Of a DNA stretch of 64,000 bases, positions 53,584 through 64,000 are shown one piece after another; the first letter of the stretch is position 1; every line of letters begins with the position of its first letter. The translations under genes were made by a program, and so were the position numbers. Under the pieces are notes generated by a model that was not told where the DNA came from, did not search any database, and saw only the letters and a program-made list of their open reading frames with translations. Where the stretch lies: NCBI RefSeq assembly GCF_004310295.1, contig NZ_SISB01000032.1:1-64000 (forward strand). The letters run 5' to 3'. Source of the DNA: Pseudomonas sp. BGI-2. Its GTDB lineage: Bacteria; Pseudomonadota; Gammaproteobacteria; Pseudomonadales; Pseudomonadaceae.

Positions 53584-54117
53584 CTACTTCTTCTTGGCTT
53601 CTTTACGACGGACGACTTCGTCCGCGTAGCGCACACCTTTGCCTTTGTACGGCTCTGGTGGACGGAAGTCGCGGATCTCGGCGGCCACTTGACCTACCAG
53701 CTGCTTATCGATGCCCTTGATCAGGATATCGGTCTGGCTAGGAGTCTCAGCGGTGATGCCTTCCGGCAGTTCATAATCCACTGGGTGCGAGAAGCCAAGA
53801 GCCAGGTTCAGCACTGTGCCTTTTGCTTGCGCTTTGTAACCAACACCGACCAGCTGGAGCTTGCGCTCGAAGCCTTGGCTTACGCCTTGGACCATGTTGT
53901 TTACCAACGCACGAGTGGTACCAGCCATTGCGCGAGTTTGTTGATCGCCATTGCGAGCAGCGAAACGCAGCTCACCAGCTTCTTCAACGATCTCAACGGA
54001 CGAATGGATGTTCAGTTCGAGAGTGCCCTTGGCACCCTTCACCGAAAGCTGTTGACCTGCGAATTTTACTTCGACACCGGCTGGCAGCTTAACGGGGTTC
54101 TTAGCGACGCGTGACAT
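53584..54117 (-). CDS. rplF: 50S ribosomal protein L6
   Basis: 177 residues formed by two repeats; the C-terminal signature [20 protein letters not shown] is present and the N-terminus reads [21 protein letters not shown]6 sits near the GTPase-associated centre. Confidence 0.98.
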   Translation of the reverse strand: MSRVAKNPVKLPAGVEVKFAGQQLSVKGAKGTLELNIHSSVEIVEEAGELRFAARNGDQQTRAMAGTTRALVNNMVQGVSQGFERKLQLVGVGYKAQAKGTVLNLALGFSHPVDYELPEGITAETPSQTDILIKGIDKQLVGQVAAEIRDFRPPEPYKGKGVRYADEVVRRKEAKKK

Positions 54118-54129
54118 GCTTATCCCCCC

Positions 54130-54522
54130 TTAGAACACAGTGCAAAGAACTTCGCCGCCGACACCGGCAGCGCGCGCAGCACGATCCGTCATCACACCTT
54201 TGTTGGTGGAGACGATAGACACACCGAGACCGCCACGAACTTTTGGCAGATCATCGACGGACTTGTACTGACGCAGGCCTGGACGGCTAACGCGCTTCAC
54301 TTCCTCGATGACCGGACGGCCTTCGAAGTACTTCAGCTCGATGGACAGCAGTGGTTTGATTTCGCTGCTGATCTGATAACCCGCAATGTAACCTTCGTCC
54401 TTCAGGACTTTGGCAACAGCTACCTTCAAAGTAGAAGATGGCATGCTTACGACGGACTTTTCAGCCATCTGGGCATTACGGATTCGAGTTAGCATGTCCG
54501 CTAACGGGTCCTGCATACTCAT
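54130..54522 (-). CDS. rpsH: 30S ribosomal protein S8
   Basis: 130 residues, beginning [20 protein letters not shown] and with the C-terminal [21 protein letters not shown]8 binds helix 21 of 16S rRNA and, in E. coli, represses the spc operon. The gap to rpsN upstream is unusually long and holds a perfect hairpin. Confidence 0.98.
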   Translation of the reverse strand: MSMQDPLADMLTRIRNAQMAEKSVVSMPSSTLKVAVAKVLKDEGYIAGYQISSEIKPLLSIELKYFEGRPVIEEVKRVSRPGLRQYKSVDDLPKVRGGLGVSIVSTNKGVMTDRAARAAGVGGEVLCTVF

Positions 54523-54642
54523 GGGCTAGACGCTCCTAATACAAAAAAATTAGCCTTGCGGCTACTACTTGTCGCCGAGGACATCCGCGCGGAAAAAGCA
54601 CGGGCTCAGGCGAGCCGGGTATTCTAGACACACCCCACAAAT

Positions 54643-54670
54643 GAATCAAGCCCCAAAAGGGGCTTGATTC
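54643..54670 (-). promoter_or_regulatory. Perfect 12-bp hairpin between rpsN and rpsH
   Basis: gaatcaagcccc-aaaa-ggggcttgattc lies within a 209-base gap in an otherwise tightly packed operon. There is no U run on either side, so full termination is doubtful; partial termination, processing, or a protein-binding site is possible. Confidence 0.7.
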
Positions 54671-54731
54671 AAGTTCAAGGTCACCGATGGTCAGTATCTT
54701 TCGATCCCGAGCACCGAGACATTGATAGTGC

Positions 54732-55037
54732 TTACCAGCTGGCTTTAACCAGACCAGGTACGTCACCACGCATTGCAGCTTCACGCAGTTTGTTACGGCC
54801 GAGGCCGAACTTGCGGTAAACGCCGTGTGGACGACCGGTCAGGCGGCAGCGGTTACGCATGCGCGAAGCGCTTGCGTCACGTGGCTGCTTCTGCAGAGCT
54901 ACTGTAGCTTCCCAACGCGCTTCTGGACTTGCGTTCAGATCAACGATGATAGCTTTCAGTGCTGCACGCTTTTTGGCGTACTTGGCAACCGTGAGCTGAC
55001 GCTTCAGCTCGCGGTTTTTCATGCTCATCTTGGCCAT
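54732..55037 (-). CDS. rpsN: 30S ribosomal protein S14 (zinc-free type)
   Basis: 101 residues. The start at 55037 gives [20 protein letters not shown]. The C-terminal core [20 protein letters not shown], then [17 protein letters not shown], is the long (C-minus) form: only one cysteine, so it needs no zinc. The gene lies 13 bases after rplE. Confidence 0.97.
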   Translation of the reverse strand: MAKMSMKNRELKRQLTVAKYAKKRAALKAIIVDLNASPEARWEATVALQKQPRDASASRMRNRCRLTGRPHGVYRKFGLGRNKLREAAMRGDVPGLVKASW

Positions 55038-55050
55038 TTTCCTACTCCAA

Positions 55051-55590
55051 TCAGTTGCGGAACGGGAATTTGAAAGCACGCAGCAGCGCGCGACCTTCAT
55101 CATCGTTCTTGGCAGTGGTGGTCAGGGTAATGTCCAGACCGCGGAGAGCATCGATCTTGTCGTAGTCGATTTCCGGGAAGATGATCTGCTCTTTAACACC
55201 CATGCTGTAGTTACCACGACCATCGAAGGACTTGGCATTCAGGCCGCGGAAGTCGCGAACCCGAGGCAGGGAGATCGACAGCAGACGATCCAGGAATTCG
55301 TACATACGCTCACGGCGCAGAGTCACTTTGACGCCGATCGGCCAACCTTCACGGACTTTAAAGCCAGCGATGGATTTCCGAGCGTAAGTCACAACGACTT
55401 TCTGACCGGTGATCTTTTCCAGGTCGGCAACAGCGTGCTCGATGACTTTCTTGTCACCGACCGCTTCGCCCAGACCCATGTTTAGGGTGATTTTTGTAAC
55501 GCGTGGAACTTCCATCACGTTCGAAAGCTTAAGTTCTTCCTTAAGCTTCGGTGCGATTTCCTTCCAGTAAATCTCTTTTAGTCGTGCCAT
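55051..55590 (-). CDS. rplE: 50S ribosomal protein L5
   Basis: 179 residues; it binds 5S rRNA and contacts P-site tRNA. The signature [20 protein letters not shown] is present, then [20 protein letters not shown]. In E. coli the S8 target that represses the spc operon overlaps the rplE start; I did not model this structure here. Confidence 0.98.
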   Translation of the reverse strand: MARLKEIYWKEIAPKLKEELKLSNVMEVPRVTKITLNMGLGEAVGDKKVIEHAVADLEKITGQKVVVTYARKSIAGFKVREGWPIGVKVTLRRERMYEFLDRLLSISLPRVRDFRGLNAKSFDGRGNYSMGVKEQIIFPEIDYDKIDALRGLDITLTTTAKNDDEGRALLRAFKFPFRN

Positions 55591-55610
55591 GGTCTTCTAC
55601 CTAGCAGTGT

Positions 55611-55925
55611 TCAAGCATCAACCGCTTTTTGGGTCGACTTGAAGACACGAATTTTCTTGCCGTCTTCTACTTTGAAACCAACGCGATCAGCCTTGTTGGT
55701 TTCGCCGTTGAAAATGGCGACGTTAGAAGCGTCCAGTGGAGCTTCTTTTTCGACGATACCGCCTTGTACGCCCGACATCGGGTTAGGCTTGGTATGACGC
55801 TTAACCAGGTTCAGACCACCAATAACCAGACGGTTATTAGCGAGAACCTTAAGCACCTTACCGCGCTTACCTTTGTCTTTGCCGGCGATCACGATGATCT
55901 CGTCGTCACGACGAATCTTTTGCAT
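55611..55925 (-). CDS. rplX: 50S ribosomal protein L24
   Basis: 104 residues, beginning [20 protein letters not shown] with the KOW motif ([20 protein letters not shown]). An assembly-initiator protein of the 50S subunit. Confidence 0.98.
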   Translation of the reverse strand: MQKIRRDDEIIVIAGKDKGKRGKVLKVLANNRLVIGGLNLVKRHTKPNPMSGVQGGIVEKEAPLDASNVAIFNGETNKADRVGFKVEDGKKIRVFKSTQKAVDA

Positions 55926-55936
55926 GTCGGATCTCC

Positions 55937-56305
55937 TTACAGCACTTCTGGGGCGAGCGAGACGATCTTCATGAACTTCTCAGTACGAAGTTCACGGGTC
56001 ACTGGCCCAAAGATACGGGTGCCGATCGGCTCTTGCTTGTTGTTCAGAAGAACAGCAGCGTTGCCATCAAAGCGGATAATGGAGCCATCAGCACGACGTA
56101 CGCCGTGACGAGTGCGGACTACAACAGCAGTCATCACTTGGCCTTTTTTCACTTTACCGCGAGGAATTGCTTCCTTCACGGTAACTTTGATGATGTCACC
56201 GATACCAGCGTAACGACGATGGGAGCCACCCAGCACCTTGATGCACATAACGCGGCGAGCGCCGCTGTTATCGGCCACATCGAGCATGGATTGAGTCTGA
56301 ATCAT
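55937..56305 (-). CDS. rplN: 50S ribosomal protein L14
   Basis: 122 residues beginning [20 protein letters not shown]; the L14 signature [20 protein letters not shown] is present. First gene of the spc operon order (rplN-rplX-rplE-rpsN-rpsH). Confidence 0.98.
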   Translation of the reverse strand: MIQTQSMLDVADNSGARRVMCIKVLGGSHRRYAGIGDIIKVTVKEAIPRGKVKKGQVMTAVVVRTRHGVRRADGSIIRFDGNAAVLLNNKQEPIGTRIFGPVTRELRTEKFMKIVSLAPEVL

Positions 56306-56328
56306 ATAATTTCTCCGACCCCTAGTCC

Positions 56329-56595
56329 TTAGACTTCCACAGCGCGTTCGAGAACATCAACCAGCGCCCAAGACTTGGTCTTGGCCAAAGGACGAGTTTC
56401 ACGAATAGTGACTTTGTCGCCGATGTGGCACTGATTGGTTTCGTCGTGCGCGTGCAGCTTAGTCGAACGCTTAACGTATTTACCGTAGATCGGGTGCTTA
56501 ACGCGACGCTCGATCAGAACGGTGATGGTTTTGTCCATCTTGTCGCTGACAACACGGCCAGTCAGCGTACGGACAGTTTTTTCGGCTTCAGCCAT
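56329..56595 (-). CDS. rpsQ: 30S ribosomal protein S17
   Basis: 88 residues; OB-fold protein with [20 protein letters not shown] and the signature [20 protein letters not shown]. Last gene of the S10 operon order. Confidence 0.98.
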   Translation of the reverse strand: MAEAEKTVRTLTGRVVSDKMDKTITVLIERRVKHPIYGKYVKRSTKLHAHDETNQCHIGDKVTIRETRPLAKTKSWALVDVLERAVEV

Positions 56596-56597
56596 GA

Positions 56598-56789
56598 TTA
56601 CTTACCTGCCTGCTGGTTGAGCACAGTCTTCACGCGAGCGATGTCACGCTTAACTTGCGAGAGCAGATGAGACTGCCCCAACTGGCCAGTTGCTTTCTGC
56701 ATACGCAGATTGAACTGGTCGCGCAGCAAGCCGAGCAGTTGCTCGTTCAGCTGCTGTGCGGATTTTTCACGAAGTTCATTCGCTTTCAT
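56598..56789 (-). CDS. rpmC: 50S ribosomal protein L29
   Basis: 63 residues, [20 protein letters not shown], a small helical protein near the exit tunnel. The ATG at 56789 overlaps the rplP stop by one base (TGATG), so translation is coupled. Confidence 0.97.
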
Positions 56790-57202
56790 CACATCACCGT
56801 CCGTTTAACAAAGGCGGTGGCGAGCGGCAGCTTTGCAGCAGCCAGGGCAAAAGCCTCACGCGCCAGCTCTTCAGTAACACCCTCGATTTCATACAGGACT
56901 TTGCCTGGCTGAATCTGGGCAACCCAGTACTCCACACTACCCTTACCTTTACCCATCCGAACTTCGAGTGGCTTTTTGGAAATAGGCTTGTCCGGGAATA
57001 CACGGATCCAGATCTTGCCGCCACGTTTAACGTGACGGGTCAGAGCACGACGTGCTGACTCGATCTGACGAGCGGTGAGACGACCACGAGCTACAGACTT
57101 CAGCGCATATTCGCCGAAGCTGACTTTGCTACCGCGCTGAGCCAGACCACGGTTGTGGCCTGTCATCTGCTTGCGGAACTTCGTACGCTTTGGTTGCAAC
57201 AT
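56789..57202 (-). CDS. rplP: 50S ribosomal protein L16
   Basis: 137 residues beginning [20 protein letters not shown] with the L16 signatures [20 protein letters not shown] and [15 protein letters not shown]. It helps place tRNA at the A site. Confidence 0.98.
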
Positions 57203-57214
57203 TTGGCGTACCCC

Positions 57215-57901
57215 TTACTTAGCAGCTTTTTTACGAGGCGCTGGTGCTTGTGGTTTCAGTTCTTCTTGGCGACCACCAATTACTTCGCCTTTGAAGATCC
57301 AAACCTTTACACCGATCACACCGTAAGTGGTGTGAGCTTCGTAGTTGGCATAGTCGATGTCGGCACGCAGGGTGTGCAGTGGCACACGACCTTCGCGATA
57401 CCATTCAGTACGTGCGATTTCAGCACCGCCGAGACGACCGCTCACTTGGATTTTGATGCCTTTGGCACCAATGCGCATGGCGTTCTGAACAGCGCGCTTC
57501 ATAGCGCGACGGAACATTACGCGACGCTCCAGCTGCTGAGCTACGCTCTGCGCAACCAGCATACCGTCGAGCTCCGGCTTGCGGATCTCTTCGATATTGA
57601 TGTGCACAGGCACACCCATTTGCTTGGTCAGGTCCTGACGCAGTTTCTCAACATCTTCACCTTTCTTCCCGATAACGATACCTGGACGAGCGGTGTGGAT
57701 GGTGATACGTGCAGTTTGAGCCGGACGATGGATATCGATACGGCTTACGGACGCGCTTTTTAGTTTGTCTTGGAGATACTCGCGCACCTTCAGATCAGCG
57801 AACAAATAGTCCGCATAAGTCCGACCGTCTGCGTACCAGACGGAGGTGTGCTCCTTGACGATTCCCAGGCGAATGCCAATGGGATGTACTTTCTGACCCA
57901 T
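57215..57901 (-). CDS. rpsC: 30S ribosomal protein S3
   Basis: 228 residues. The start at 57901 gives [23 protein letters not shown] domain ([18 protein letters not shown]) and the signature [20 protein letters not shown] are present. S3 lines the mRNA entry channel with S4 and S5. Confidence 0.98.
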
Positions 57902-57914
57902 CTCTTCGACTCCG

Positions 57915-58247
57915 TTACTTGTCAGCAACCTTGACAGTGATATGGCAAGACCGCTTGACGATGCGATCAGCACGGCCTTTGGCACGTGGCATGATTCGCT
58001 TCAGCGAACGCCCTTCGTTGACGAAAACGGTGCTGACTTTAAGGTCATCAACGTCTGCGCCTTCGTTGTGCTCGGCGTTGGCTACGGCCGACTCCAGCAC
58101 TTTCTTCATGATCTCGGCGGCTTTCTTACTGCTGAAAGCCAACAGGTTGAGCGCTTCGCCCACCTTCTTCCCGCGGATCTGGTCGGCGACCAAGCGGGCT
58201 TTCTGGGCGGAGATTCGAGCGCCCGACAACTTAGCGGCTACTTCCAT
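57915..58247 (-). CDS. rplV: 50S ribosomal protein L22
   Basis: 110 residues; the extended beta-hairpin signature ([20 protein letters not shown]) that reaches into the exit tunnel is intact, and a macrolide-contact loop lies in it. Confidence 0.98.
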
Positions 58248-58260
58248 CGTTCCTTACCCC

Positions 58261-58536
58261 TTAACGCTTGGCTTTCTTGTCTGCCACGTGCCCACGATAT
58301 GTGCGGGTACCGGCAAACTCGCCTAGTTTGTGGCCGACCATGTCTTCGTTCACGAGAACTGGAACATGTTGACGACCGTTATGCACAGCAATGGTCAAAC
58401 CGACCATTTGTGGCAGGATCATGGAACGGCGCGACCAGGTCTTAACTGGTTTGCGATCGTTCTTTTCCGCCGCCACTTCGATCTTCTTCAGTAGGTGAAG
58501 ATCAATAAAAGGACCTTTTTTCAGAGAACGTGGCAC
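58261..58536 (-). CDS. rpsS: 30S ribosomal protein S19
   Basis: 91 residues beginning [20 protein letters not shown]; the signature [20 protein letters not shown] is present. It partners S13 in the 30S head. Confidence 0.98.
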   Translation of the reverse strand: MPRSLKKGPFIDLHLLKKIEVAAEKNDRKPVKTWSRRSMILPQMVGLTIAVHNGRQHVPVLVNEDMVGHKLGEFAGTRTYRGHVADKKAKR

Positions 58537-58552
58537 TGTCGTATCCCTCTAT

Positions 58553-59377
58553 TTACTTGCGACGACGGACGATCATTTTGTCGGTACGCTTATTACCACG
58601 AGTCTTCGCGCCCTTAGTCGGGAAGCCCCATGGCGATACCGGATGACGACCACCAGAGGTACGACCTTCACCACCACCATGTGGGTGGTCAACCGGGTTC
58701 ATGGCAACACCACGAACGGTTGGGCGAACGCCACGCCAGCGTTTGGCACCAGCTTTACCCAGCGAACGCAGGCTGTGCTCGGAGTTCGAGACTTCACCCA
58801 GGGTCGCGCGGCATTCAGCCAGCACTTTACGCATCTCACCAGAACGCAGACGCAGGGTCACGTAGACACCTTCACGAGCGATCAGCTGAGCCGAAGCACC
58901 AGCGGAACGAGCGATTTGCGCGCCTTTACCTGGCTTCAATTCGATGCCGTGTACGGTGCTACCAACTGGAATGTTACGCAGTTGCAGAGCGTTGCCCGGC
59001 TTGATCGGTGCCAAAGCACCTGCGATCAGCTGGTCACCAGCACTCACGCCTTTAGGGGCGATGATGTAGCGACGCTCGCCATCTGCGTACAGCAGCAGAG
59101 CGATGTGAGCAGTACGGTTTGGATCGTATTCAATACGCTCGACAGTGGCAGAGATGCCATCTTTGTCGTTGCGACGGAAATCGACCAGACGATAATGCTG
59201 CTTATGGCCACCACCGATGTGACGAGTGGTAATGCGACCATTGTTGTTACGACCACCAGTCTTCGATTTTTTCTCGAGCAGCGGTGCGTGAGGAGCGCCT
59301 TTATGCAGCTCCTGGTTGACCACCTTGACCACAAAACGGCGGCCAGGGGAAGTCGGTTTGCATTTAACGATTGCCAT
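58553..59377 (-). CDS. rplB: 50S ribosomal protein L2
   Basis: 274 residues, needed for the peptidyl-transferase centre. The start [20 protein letters not shown] and the signature [20 protein letters not shown] near the C-terminus are present. Confidence 0.98.
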   Translation of the reverse strand: MAIVKCKPTSPGRRFVVKVVNQELHKGAPHAPLLEKKSKTGGRNNNGRITTRHIGGGHKQHYRLVDFRRNDKDGISATVERIEYDPNRTAHIALLLYADGERRYIIAPKGVSAGDQLIAGALAPIKPGNALQLRNIPVGSTVHGIELKPGKGAQIARSAGASAQLIAREGVYVTLRLRSGEMRKVLAECRATLGEVSNSEHSLRSLGKAGAKRWRGVRPTVRGVAMNPVDHPHGGGEGRTSGGRHPVSPWGFPTKGAKTRGNKRTDKMIVRRRK

Positions 59378-59391
59378 GATGCACCCCTTCC

Positions 59392-59691
59392 TTACTCAGC
59401 ACTGCTGCTGAAATCGAGATCTTGGCCTGGCTGAAGGGAGATAACTGCCTTCTTCCAGTCATTACGCTTGCCCAGACCGCGAGCAGTGCGCTTGCTCTTA
59501 CCCAGAACATTCAGGGTAGTAACACGCTCTACTTTCACGCTGAACAGGCTTTCGACGGCCTTCTTGATTTCCAGCTTGGTTGCGTCAGTTGCAACCTTGA
59601 AAACGAACTGGCCTTTTTTGTCAGCCAGAACCGTAGCCTTCTCGGAAACGTGCGGGCCAAGCAGAACTTTAAATACGCGTTCCTGGTTCAT
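59392..59691 (-). CDS. rplW: 50S ribosomal protein L23
   Basis: 99 residues; contacts signal-recognition particle and trigger factor at the exit site. [20 protein letters not shown] and [20 protein letters not shown] are typical. The start overlaps rplD by four bases. Confidence 0.98.
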
Positions 59692-60290
59692 CCCAGCAGC
59701 TCCTCGAATTTCTTCACGGCCGACACGGTGATCAACACCTTGTCGTATGCGATCAGACTAACTGGATCGGAACCTTGCACGTCACGCACATCGACGTGTG
59801 GCAGGTTGCGAGCAGCCAGGTACAGGTTCTGATCAACTACTTCAGACACGATCAAGACGTCAGTCAGGCCCATGCCGGTCAGTTTGTTCAGCAGATCTTT
59901 GGTCTTCGGTGCATCAACAGCGAAGTCCTGAACCACAACCAGACGATCAGTACGCACCAGCTCAGCAAGGATGGAACGCATTGCTGCGCGATACATCTTC
60001 TTGTTCAGCTTCTGAGTGTGATCCTGAGGACGAGCTGCGAAAGTGGTACCGCCGCCACGCCAGATTGGGCTACGGATAGTACCGGCACGAGCTCGGCCAG
60101 TACCTTTCTGACGCCATGGGCGCTTACCGCCACCACGAACGTCGGAACGGGTCTTTTGCTGCTTGCTACCTTGACGGCCGCCGGCCATGTAGGCCACGAC
60201 TGCCTGGTGAACCAGCGTCTCGTTGAATTCGCCGCCAAATGTCAGTTCGGAAACTTCGATCGCTTGAGCGTCATTTACATTTAATTGCAT
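59688..60290 (-). CDS. rplD: 50S ribosomal protein L4
   Basis: 200 residues beginning [20 protein letters not shown]; the long loop [20 protein letters not shown] reaches the exit tunnel. In E. coli L4 represses the S10 operon through the leader; I see no corresponding long leader here (about 55 bases after the predicted start site). Confidence 0.97.
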
Positions 60291-60302
60291 GTCAGCTTCC
60301 CC

Positions 60303-60938
60303 TTAACCGCGAGCCTTGGCTGCTGGACGTACAACCAAGTTGCCGCCAGTAGCGCCAGGAACAGCACCCTTGACCAACAACAGATTGCGTTCAGCGTCCA
60401 CGCGCACTACTTCGAGGGACTGCACGGTCACGCGCTCAGCGCCCATATGACCGGACATTTTTTTGCCCTTGAATACACGACCAGGAGTCTGGCACTGGCC
60501 GATAGAGCCTGGAACGCGGTGGGACACGGAGTTACCGTGGGTATTATCTTGCCCGCGGAAGTTCCAACGCTTGATCGTACCCTGGAAGCCTTTACCCTTG
60601 GACTGACCGGTTACATCAACCAGTTGACCAGCGGCGAAGATTTCAGCGTTGATCAGATCGCCGGCCTGGTACTCGCCTTCTTCAAGGCGGAATTCCATTA
60701 CGGTACGACCAGCGGCAACGCTCGCCTTAGCGAAGTGGCCAGCTTGAGCAGCTGTAACACGCGAAGCACGACGCTCGCCTACAGTGACTTGCACTGCACG
60801 ATAGCCATCGGTTTCTTCAGTTTTGAACTGGGTGACGCGATTCGGCTCGATCTCAATGACCGTGACCGGAATGGAGACACCTTCTTCGGTGAAAATACGG
60901 GTCATACCGCATTTACGACCGACTACACCAATAGTCAT
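60303..60938 (-). CDS. rplC: 50S ribosomal protein L3
   Basis: 211 residues. The start at 60938 gives [20 protein letters not shown]. The signature [20 protein letters not shown], containing the glutamine methylated by PrmB in E. coli, and the [20 protein letters not shown] loop are present. Confidence 0.98.
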   Translation of the reverse strand: MTIGVVGRKCGMTRIFTEEGVSIPVTVIEIEPNRVTQFKTEETDGYRAVQVTVGERRASRVTAAQAGHFAKASVAAGRTVMEFRLEEGEYQAGDLINAEIFAAGQLVDVTGQSKGKGFQGTIKRWNFRGQDNTHGNSVSHRVPGSIGQCQTPGRVFKGKKMSGHMGAERVTVQSLEVVRVDAERNLLLVKGAVPGATGGNLVVRPAAKARG

Positions 60939-61018
60939 GTTGTAAACCTCATGAGTGTACGGGGCTTTCACCCGCTATGGCCGCCCATTTCAGAGCGTTA
61001 CACGACTAAGACCGAGTC

Positions 61019-61330
61019 TTAGCCGAGGCTGATCTGCACTTCCACACCGGCCGCAAGATCAAGCTTCATAAGCGCATCAACGGTTTTATCCGTTGGCTGG
61101 ACGATGTCCAGAACGCGCTTATGAGTACGGATCTCGTACTGGTCACGCGCGTCTTTGTTGACGTGCGGGGAGACCAGAACGGTGAACCGCTCTTTACGGG
61201 TAGGCAGTGGAATTGGACCACGCACTTGAGCACCAGTACGTTTCGCGGTTTCCACGATTTCCTGGGTGGATTGGTCGATCAGGCGATGGTCAAAAGCCTT
61301 CAACCTGATACGGATTTGCTGATTTTGCAT
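61019..61330 (-). CDS. rpsJ: 30S ribosomal protein S10 (NusE)
   Basis: 103 residues, beginning [20 protein letters not shown] and with the signature [20 protein letters not shown]. It is a head protein of 30S and, as NusE, partners NusB (2466-2966) in antitermination. First gene of the S10 operon, behind its own consensus promoter. Confidence 0.98.
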
Positions 61331-61392
61331 TGGATTTCAGACTCCGGCTGCTATTCCCACCGAGCGCAATACGCCCGTTAAAAGGAGGCGCA

Positions 61393-61421
61393 ATTCTATA
61401 GACGCCCCATATAGGTGTCAA
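61393..61421 (-). promoter_or_regulatory. Sigma-70 promoter of the S10 operon
   Basis: On the minus strand TTGACA (61421-61416) and TAGAAT (61398-61393) are separated by exactly 17 bases, a near-perfect consensus promoter about 62 bases upstream of the rpsJ ATG. It lies between the tuf terminator and rpsJ, so the ribosomal operon can start independently of fusA-tuf. Confidence 0.85.
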
Positions 61422-61426
61422 CCCAA

Positions 61427-61457
61427 TAAAAAAGCCCCCGCTAAGCGGGGGCTTTTT
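61427..61457 (-). terminator. tuf terminator
   Basis: aaaaaagcccccgc-taa-gcgggggctttttc: nine GC pairs and T tract, 30 bases after the tuf stop on the minus strand. Confidence 0.95.
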
Positions 61458-61486
61458 CAATTCATCAAAGCTTACTCAAAAAGAGC

Positions 61487-62680
61487 TTACTCGATGATTT
61501 TGGCTACGACGCCAGCGCCGACGGTACGACCGCCTTCACGGATAGCGAAACGCAGACCGTCTTCCATTGCGATGGTCTTGATCAGGGTGACAACCATTTT
61601 GATGTTGTCGCCTGGCATTACCATTTCAACGCCTTCCGGCAGTTCGCAGTTACCAGTCACGTCAGTGGTACGGAAGTAGAACTGTGGACGGTAGCCTTTG
61701 AAGAACGGAGTGTGACGACCGCCTTCTTCTTTGCTCAGCACGTAGACTTCAGCTTCGAACTTGGTGTGCGGCTTAACCGAACCTGGCTTGACCAGAACCT
61801 GGCCACGCTCAACGTCGTCACGCTTGGTACCACGCAGCAGAACGCCGCAGTTCTCGCCAGCACGACCTTCGTCGAGCAGCTTACGGAACATTTCAACACC
61901 GGTGCAGGTGGTGACGGTAGTGTCACGCAGACCAACGATTTCCAGCGAATCCTGAACCTTGACGATACCGCGCTCGATACGGCCAGTTACAACAGTACCG
62001 CGACCGGAGATCGAGAATACGTCTTCGATTGGCATCAGGAACGGCTTGTCGATAACACGGACTGGATCTGGAATGTAGCTGTCCAGAGTCTCAACCAGTT
62101 TACGAACGGCAGTGGTGCCCATTTCGTTGTCGTCTTGGCCGTTCAGAGCCATCAGAGCCGAACCGATGATGATCGGAGTGTCATCGCCCGGGAAGTCGTA
62201 AGTGCTCAGCAGATCGCGCACTTCCATCTCAACCAGTTCCAACAGCTCAGCGTCGTCTACCATGTCAGCCTTGTTCAGGAAGACAACGATGTACGGAACG
62301 CCAACCTGACGGGACAGCAGGATGTGCTCACGGGTTTGCGGCATCGGACCATCAGCGGCCGAGCAAACCAGGATAGCGCCGTCCATCTGAGCAGCACCGG
62401 TAATCATGTTCTTCACGTAGTCAGCGTGACCTGGGCAGTCAACGTGAGCGTAGTGACGGATCAGCGAGTTGTATTCAACGTGCGCGGTGTTGATGGTGAT
62501 ACCACGAGCCTTTTCTTCCGGAGCGCTGTCGATCTTGTCGAAAGCAACAACGGCCGAACCGAAAACTTCGGAGCAGACGCGAGTCAGAGCAGCGGTCAGC
62601 GTGGTTTTACCATGGTCAACGTGACCGATGGTGCCAACGTTGACGTGCGGGAGGTCACGTACAAATTTTTCTTTAGCCAC
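61487..62680 (-). CDS. tuf: Elongation factor Tu
   Basis: 397 residues. G motifs: [10 protein letters not shown] (G1), the switch [14 protein letters not shown] (G3), [10 protein letters not shown] (G4) and GSALMALNG (G5 region). The C-terminal [20 protein letters not shown] segment lies in domain III. It delivers aminoacyl-tRNA to the ribosome. It follows fusA by 31 bases, the str-operon order. Pseudomonads usually have a second copy near tRNA genes and secE. Confidence 0.98.
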   Translation of the reverse strand: MAKEKFVRDLPHVNVGTIGHVDHGKTTLTAALTRVCSEVFGSAVVAFDKIDSAPEEKARGITINTAHVEYNSLIRHYAHVDCPGHADYVKNMITGAAQMDGAILVCSAADGPMPQTREHILLSRQVGVPYIVVFLNKADMVDDAELLELVEMEVRDLLSTYDFPGDDTPIIIGSALMALNGQDDNEMGTTAVRKLVETLDSYIPDPVRVIDKPFLMPIEDVFSISGRGTVVTGRIERGIVKVQDSLEIVGLRDTTVTTCTGVEMFRKLLDEGRAGENCGVLLRGTKRDDVERGQVLVKPGSVKPHTKFEAEVYVLSKEEGGRHTPFFKGYRPQFYFRTTDVTGNCELPEGVEMVMPGDNIKMVVTLIKTIAMEDGLRFAIREGGRTVGAGVVAKIIE

Positions 62681-62711
62681 GACAATTAACTCCTAGCCTA
62701 AAGGGGCTGAA

Positions 62712-64000
62712 TCAGCCTTGTTTTTTGGTAACGGTTTCGACGATGTGCGACGGAGCCGTATTGTATTTTTTGAATTCCATAGAGTAGCTTGCGCGACCTT
62801 GGGACATGGAACGGACGTCGGTCGCATAACCGAACATCTCGCCCAGCGGAACTTCGGCACGAATTACTTTGCCGGAGACCGTGTCTTCCATACCCAGGAT
62901 CATGCCGCGACGACGGTTAAGGTCGCCCATCACGTCACCCATATAGTCTTCAGGTGTAACAACCTCTACCGCCATGATCGGCTCGAGCAACTCACCACCA
63001 CCCTTCTGGGCCAGTTGCTTGGTCGCCATGGAAGCAGCCACCTTGAACGCCATCTCGTTGGAGTCGACGTCATGGTAGGAACCATCAAACACGGTAGCCT
63101 TCAGGCCGATCAGCGGATAGCCGGCAACAACGCCGTTCTTCATCTGCTCTTCGATACCCTTCTGGATAGCCGGGATGTATTCCTTAGGAACCACACCACC
63201 CACTACTTCGTTCAGGAATTGCAGACCTTCCTGACCTTCGTCAGCAGGAGCAAAACGAATCCAGCAATGACCGAACTGGCCACGACCGCCGGACTGACGA
63301 ACGAACTTGCCTTCGATTTCGCAACTCTTCGTGATGCGCTCACGGTACGAAACTTGAGGCTTACCGATGTTGGCTTCGACGTTGAACTCGCGGCGCATCC
63401 GGTCAACCAGGATGTCCAAGTGCAACTCGCCCATGCCGGAGATGATCGTTTGACCAGTCTCTTCATCAGTCTTGACGCGGAAAGATGGGTCTTCCTGAGC
63501 AAGCTTGCCCAGAGCGATACCCATTTTTTCCTGGTCATCCTTGGTCTTAGGCTCTACGGCAACCGAGATAACCGGCTCCGGGAAGTCCATGCGAACCAGG
63601 ATGATTGGCTTGTCAGCGTTGCACAAAGTCTCACCGGTGGTGACGTCCTTCATGCCGATCAAGGCCGCGATGTCACCAGCGCGTACTTCCTTGATTTCTT
63701 CACGGGCGTTTGCGTGCATTTGCACCATACGACCCACGCGCTCTTTCTTGCCTTTAACCGAGTTGATCACGCCGTCGCCGGAGGCCAACACGCCCGAGTA
63801 AACTCGAACAAAGGTCAAGGTACCCACGAATGGGTCGGTGGCAATTTTGAATGCCAGAGCGGAGAACGGTTCGTTGTCGTCTGCATGACGCTCCAGATCG
63901 ATAGTCTCGTCATCCGGGTCAGTACCCTTGATGGCAGGAATATCAACAGGCGCAGGCAGGTAGTCGATAACGGCGTCGAGAACCAGGGGAACGCCCTTGT
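62712..64000 (-). CDS. fusA: Elongation factor G, C-terminal part (5' end beyond the window)
   Basis: About 428 residues of the usual 700 are inside the window; the frame is open up to 64000. Domain II ([20 protein letters not shown]), domain III, domain IV ([20 protein letters not shown], with the conserved [15 protein letters not shown]) and domain V ([20 protein letters not shown]) can be recognised. EF-G drives translocation. The true start and the GTPase domain lie further upstream on the minus strand. Confidence 0.97.
   Translation of the reverse strand, partial: KGVPLVLDAVIDYLPAPVDIPAIKGTDPDDETIDLERHADDNEPFSALAFKIATDPFVGTLTFVRVYSGVLASGDGVINSVKGKKERVGRMVQMHANAREEIKEVRAGDIAALIGMKDVTTGETLCNADKPIILVRMDFPEPVISVAVEPKTKDDQEKMGIALGKLAQEDPSFRVKTDEETGQTIISGMGELHLDILVDRMRREFNVEANIGKPQVSYRERITKSCEIEGKFVRQSGGRGQFGHCWIRFAPADEGQEGLQFLNEVVGGVVPKEYIPAIQKGIEEQMKNGVVAGYPLIGLKATVFDGSYHDVDSNEMAFKVAASMATKQLAQKGGGELLEPIMAVEVVTPEDYMGDVMGDLNRRRGMILGMEDTVSGKVIRAEVPLGEMFGYATDVRSMSQGRASYSMEFKKYNTAPSHIVETVTKKQG

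Overview
The window reads as a chromosomal segment of a Pseudomonas, most likely from the P. fluorescens group. This rests on gene order: nrdR-ribD-ribE-ribB-ribH-nusB-thiL-pgpA, ybbN followed by a zrgA/ABC zinc cluster and oprG, and ssb-yajR-uvrA-ftnA-katA-rplQ-rpoA running into the S10/spc/alpha ribosomal operons. These match blocks known from P. aeruginosa (around PA4050-PA4069 and PA4232-PA4267). The many REP/REPIN repeats (a tgtaggagcgag... family and a tgtgggagcgag... family) are also typical of fluorescent pseudomonads. No rRNA, tRNA or CRISPR array was seen.

Layout. 1-0.2 kb: a 3' gene remnant, possibly a transposase end. 0.2-7 kb (minus): NrdR, riboflavin biosynthesis, NusB, ThiL, PgpA and a periplasmic solute-binding protein. 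7-9.3 kb (plus): lipoprotein, methyltransferase and the thioredoxin-TPR chaperone CnoX. 9.8-13 kb (plus): a probably Zur-controlled zinc uptake set (ZrgA-like protein, MacB-type ABC ATPase and permease, DUF3299 protein), then OprG behind an ANR-type box. 14-15.9 kb (minus): two overlapping sugar-nucleotide SDR genes. 16-20.5 kb: the giant helicase Lhr. 20.6-22.7 kb (minus): an MscS-family channel. 23 kb: a decayed MFS gene. 23.5-27.5 kb: DUF72, EEP phosphatase/nuclease, cardiolipin synthase ClsB and a YbhN-type membrane protein. 27.6-31.5 kb: hydrolase, DUF3182, GlxA-type regulator and a divergent cysteine hydrolase.

31.5-37.9 kb (plus) is the most interesting region. It is a relative of the poorly understood E. 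coli yjfIJKLMC operon: DUF2170, a PspA homologue, DUF2491, DUF350, a DUF1190 lipoprotein and a glutathionylspermidine-synthase-like ATP-grasp. An intact rhomboid protease and a K+ channel with an RCK-like domain sit inside it. The promoter region carries two near-identical 12-bp palindromes. The set suggests an envelope/ion-stress module; that function is inferred. An OsmC-YcaO fusion follows at 38-40.2 kb.

40.3-47.4 kb: ssb, a YajR-type MFS, uvrA (TTG start), a ferritin that lacks the bacterioferritin haem ligand, and catalase KatA. 47.6-64 kb (minus): rplQ back through rpoA, the alpha, spc and S10 ribosomal operons, tuf and the 3' part of fusA, which runs off the window end.

Gene starts were moved from the longest possible frame wherever a family start and a Shine-Dalgarno sequence agreed.
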